52,346 nt of DNA from Nostoc favosum CHAB5714 (GTDB lineage: Bacteria; Cyanobacteriota; Cyanobacteriia; Cyanobacteriales; Nostocaceae). The notes beneath the pieces are model-generated. The model worked only from the letters and a program-made list of their open reading frames with translations. It was not told the origin of the DNA and did no database searches. Shown one piece after another: positions 50,094-52,346 of the stretch. The translations under genes were made by a program, and so were the position numbers. The stretch spans positions 1-52,346 of the forward strand of contig NZ_JAIVFQ010000054.1 of the NCBI RefSeq assembly GCF_020829495.1. The letters are read 5' to 3'. Every line of letters begins with the position of its first letter. Within the stretch, counting starts at the first letter, position 1.

Positions 50094-52346
50094 CTACCCC
50101 TTTTTTGGCTGCTGAAGTTTATTAATAAATTGGTCAAGTTGCTTTTGATTCAAACGCGCACCTGCGAAATCCGATGGTGTGTAACCGCCGCTTGCGGGTG
50201 ATTGGCAATGCTGAATCAGAGTTTGTAGTGTTTTGATGAATTGCTGTGCTATCCGTTCGATGCTGACGCCATCGTGTAAATTACGACTGTATCGCCACTG
50301 TACGTTTAGCTGAGACTGTGCTATCCAGGCGGTGACATTTAGTTTATAGTGGCGTGAGTTCTGTGAGTTGGATAGTAATCCTGTTGATTCCGTAGCAATT
50401 CCGTGAATCCATCCTTGGGAGGAAAACCAATCTAGTTGCCCCAAGTAATTAAAACTAATATCAGATTGAGGTAGTTGTTGTAAACTTTGTACACCGCTCT
50501 CAAACCCTCCCCTTGCTAAGGTGGGTGGGGTACTGAGAAACGCTTTATCTGAACTCAAATATCTTAGTAAACCGTAGCCTATACCCTTGTTGGGAATTTG
50601 CCGCAGTTGCTCTTTGACATATTTAAGATTAGCTCCCAGGTCGTTACTGCTGTCTAATTTTAAATATACTGGAAAAATGGTCGTGAACCAACCAACTGTT
50701 CGGCTAATGTCTGTGTTTGCAAACAAATCTTCTCGTCCATGACCTTCCAAGTCAACCAGTAGCGAACGTGCTAATGTCCATTGACTCATACTCTGCACCA
50801 ATGCTGTCAATAACACATCATTTATTTGTGTATGATAAGCTTTTGGAACTTCTTCCAACAAGGCGCGGGTTTGGGTAGCATCGAGGTTAACGCTGATTTG
50901 GGTTTCGGAAGCTATGGTGTTGACATTTGGATGATACTCATAATCTAGCGGTAATGCAGGCGATTCTCTGGGGAGAATTTTTAACCAAGTTGCTAATTCT
51001 CCTGTGAGTTCTGCTGATTGAGCATAGTTTTGTAACTGCTGCGCCCATTCGGGGAAAGATGTAGTTTTTGCGGGTAATTGTACAGATTCTTTAGCTTTTA
51101 GCTGTTGATACGCACTTCCTAAATCTGACAAAAGAATCCGCCAGGAAACGCCATCAACAATTAAATGGTGAATGATTAATAATAAGCGATCGCTGTAGCC
51201 ATTCCCCAGTCGGAACAGCGCAAAGCGCAGTAATTTTCCCGTTGCTAAATCTAGGCTGGCTTGGAGTTGGGATGCAGTTGACTCGATCAAATGCTGTTGT
51301 GTATTCTTGGGCAAACTGACCAAATCCACCACAGTTAAGTGATTTTGAGCAATTGATGCACTAATATATTGTTGCCATTGGACTGCTTGTTGAACAAAGT
51401 GCGATCGCAGCATATCATGATGGATTAGCAATTGCTCAATTGCCTGCTGTAAAATATCTGCTTGCAGGTTCGGCTCTACCTCCAAGATTATTGCTTGGTT
51501 GAAATGATCCAATTTGTGCAAATTTTGCTCAAAGAACCAGTGCTGAATTGGTGTGAGGAAAACTGTTCCTGTGACTTTCCCTTGTTCTGCTTGTCCTTGG
51601 GGAGTCACTTGGATGACTGTGGCTAATTGGCCGATTGTTTGGTGCTGGAAAAGCTGCTTGGGAGTTAATTTCACACCTGCTTGATTCGCCTTTGCCACCA
51701 TCTGAATGCTGAGAATCGAATCGCCTCCATGCTCAAAGAAATTATCGCCAATTCCCACATTATACCCTAAAAGCTCCGTCCATATCTGCACGAGGATTGT
51801 TTCTATTGGTGTCCGGGGTGCTGCTTGTTGCTGTTTAATTTCCGGAGGTGGGAGTTTCGTTGAGTCAACTTTCCCATTGGTTGTTAGTGGTAGTTTGTCC
51901 AGGTAGACAAATGCAGAAGGCAACATATAAGCAGGTAATTTTGTTGCTAAATATTGCCGAAAATCTGTCAATTCTAAGTTCTGCTGATTTCTAACAATAT
52001 AAGCAATTAACTGCGGATGATTGGGATTATCCTTTCTGAGTACCACCACCGCTGCTTGTACTAGGGGATGAGCTTGTAATACTGCCTCAATTTCCCCTAA
52101 TTCCACACGAAAACCCCGAATTTTAACTTGATTATCTAAGCGTCCCAGATATTCAATATTACCATCTGATAGATAGCGGGCGCGATCGCCTGTTTTGTAA
52201 AGAGTATTGGGTATTGGGCATGGGGCACTTGTACTGAGCGTTCGCGTAGCGTCTCGTAGAGAAGTCGTTGGCGTAGCCTCTCCAAGAGTTGTATTGGGTA
52301 TTGGGTATTGGTCTGTCCTCATCTCCCTCATCTCCCTCATCTCCCT
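50094..52346 (-). CDS. NRPS, partial: A(C-terminal part)-PCP-E
   Basis: About 750 residues are visible; the gene continues past the right edge, and the ATG at 52340 is internal, not a start. The visible part opens in a repeat-filled A6-A7 loop, then A7/A8 (LYKTGDRARYL, RLDNQVKIRGFRVELGEIE) and A10 (LPLTTNGKVD). The pocket-bearing part of the A domain is outside the window, so the substrate is unknown. The PCP is EHGGDSILSIQM, and the E domain begins GTVFLTPIQHWFFEQ with intact HHLIVDGVSW, LEGHGRED and RTVGWFTTIFPVYL. The residue loaded here should therefore be D-configured, which fits the D-accepting C domain that opens the next gene. The stop is one base before the preferred start of that gene. 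A short stretch, LSTPPTLARGG, is translated repeat (about 50500-50535). Confidence 0.93.
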   Translation of the reverse strand, partial: REMREMREMRTDQYPIPNTTLGEATPTTSLRDATRTLSTSAPCPIPNTLYKTGDRARYLSDGNIEYLGRLDNQVKIRGFRVELGEIEAVLQAHPLVQAAVVVLRKDNPNHPQLIAYIVRNQQNLELTDFRQYLATKLPAYMLPSAFVYLDKLPLTTNGKVDSTKLPPPEIKQQQAAPRTPIETILVQIWTELLGYNVGIGDNFFEHGGDSILSIQMVAKANQAGVKLTPKQLFQHQTIGQLATVIQVTPQGQAEQGKVTGTVFLTPIQHWFFEQNLHKLDHFNQAIILEVEPNLQADILQQAIEQLLIHHDMLRSHFVQQAVQWQQYISASIAQNHLTVVDLVSLPKNTQQHLIESTASQLQASLDLATGKLLRFALFRLGNGYSDRLLLIIHHLIVDGVSWRILLSDLGSAYQQLKAKESVQLPAKTTSFPEWAQQLQNYAQSAELTGELATWLKILPRESPALPLDYEYHPNVNTIASETQISVNLDATQTRALLEEVPKAYHTQINDVLLTALVQSMSQWTLARSLLVDLEGHGREDLFANTDISRTVGWFTTIFPVYLKLDSSNDLGANLKYVKEQLRQIPNKGIGYGLLRYLSSDKAFLSTPPTLARGGFESGVQSLQQLPQSDISFNYLGQLDWFSSQGWIHGIATESTGLLSNSQNSRHYKLNVTAWIAQSQLNVQWRYSRNLHDGVSIERIAQQFIKTLQTLIQHCQSPASGGYTPSDFAGARLNQKQLDQFINKLQQPKKG
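52202..52346. repeat. A6-A7 loop insertion at the right edge
   Basis: GGGTATT and GGGCATG heptads, a unit with GAGCGTTCGCGTAGCGTCTC and GAAGTCGTTGGCGTAGCCTC (common in Nostoc-like genomes), and CTCATCTCC nonamers running into the edge, all in frame with the A domain. Confidence 0.88.

Noticed and set aside
50093..50137. TTG start at 50137 for the seven-domain NRPS
   Set aside because: It would overlap the upstream E-domain gene by 44 bases and adds 15 residues unlike related N-termini; the GTG at 50092 has AAGGGG upstream and gives a standard start.
1..52346. tRNA or rRNA genes
   Set aside because: Reading through the intergenic stretches I saw no tRNA-like or rRNA-like sequence, although no covariance search could be run.

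Overview
The window reads as one side of a large non-ribosomal peptide / polyketide biosynthetic cluster from a filamentous, Nostoc-like cyanobacterium. The evidence for the host is seen directly: frequent HIP1 octamers (GCGATCGC), heptanucleotide short tandem repeats of the CCCCAGT and GGGCATT type, other dispersed repeats of a kind typical of these genomes, and a cyanobacterial style of NRPS. Every gene I accept lies on the minus strand, so transcription runs from the right edge to the left. The cluster continues past the right edge: no loading module is visible and the first gene is cut.

Assembly line in transcription order. (1) 50094-52346: A(partial)-PCP-E. (2) 41435-50092: C-A-PCP-C-A(Val)-PCP-E. 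(3) 37296-41078: C-A(Gly)-PCP. (4) 32516-37219: type I PKS, KS-AT(malonyl)-KR-carrier. (5) 24625-32334: C-A(Ala)-PCP-Cy-A(Cys) with an embedded FMN oxidase-PCP, giving a thiazole. (6) 15552-24083: C-A(Gly)-PCP-C-A(Ala)-PCP-E. (7) 11601-15404: C-A(Ser)-PCP. (8) 8068-11604: TubC-type docking domain-C-A-PCP. (9) 4932-8066: a free-standing release protein, metallo-beta-lactamase fold, then a second TubC-type docking domain, then an NAD(P)H thioester reductase. Tailoring genes follow: a methyltransferase (3949-4833), a class III aminotransferase (2408-3901), a small unknown protein, an MbtH-like protein (1564-1788), and two overlapping small ORFs of unknown function.

Reading A-domain pocket residues by eye and assuming colinearity, this part of the product is: D-Xaa / Xaa (acidic pocket, perhaps a basic amino acid) / D-Val / Gly extended by a reduced malonyl unit (4-amino-3-hydroxybutyrate-like) / Ala / thiazole / Gly / D-Ala / Ser / Xaa, released by reduction. 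Each E domain is followed by a C domain of the type that accepts a D-configured donor, which supports the gene order. The aminotransferase next to the reductase suggests that the released aldehyde may become an amine, as MxcL does after the MxcG reductase in myxochelin B biosynthesis. I recognise no described compound with this order.

The most unusual DNA feature is a set of in-frame repeat insertions inside the megasynthase genes. Nine of the ten A domains carry extra low-complexity sequence at the same place, the loop between core motifs A6 and A7. In three of them it includes 11-14 copies of a 21-bp hairpin-forming unit encoding the heptad SIKDSxx. A different 21-bp repeat fills a C-domain loop. 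A mosaic GC-rich palindromic repeat family occurs between genes and, in frame, within at least seven of the enzymes. Intergenic stretches hold the same repeats plus two MITE-like elements.
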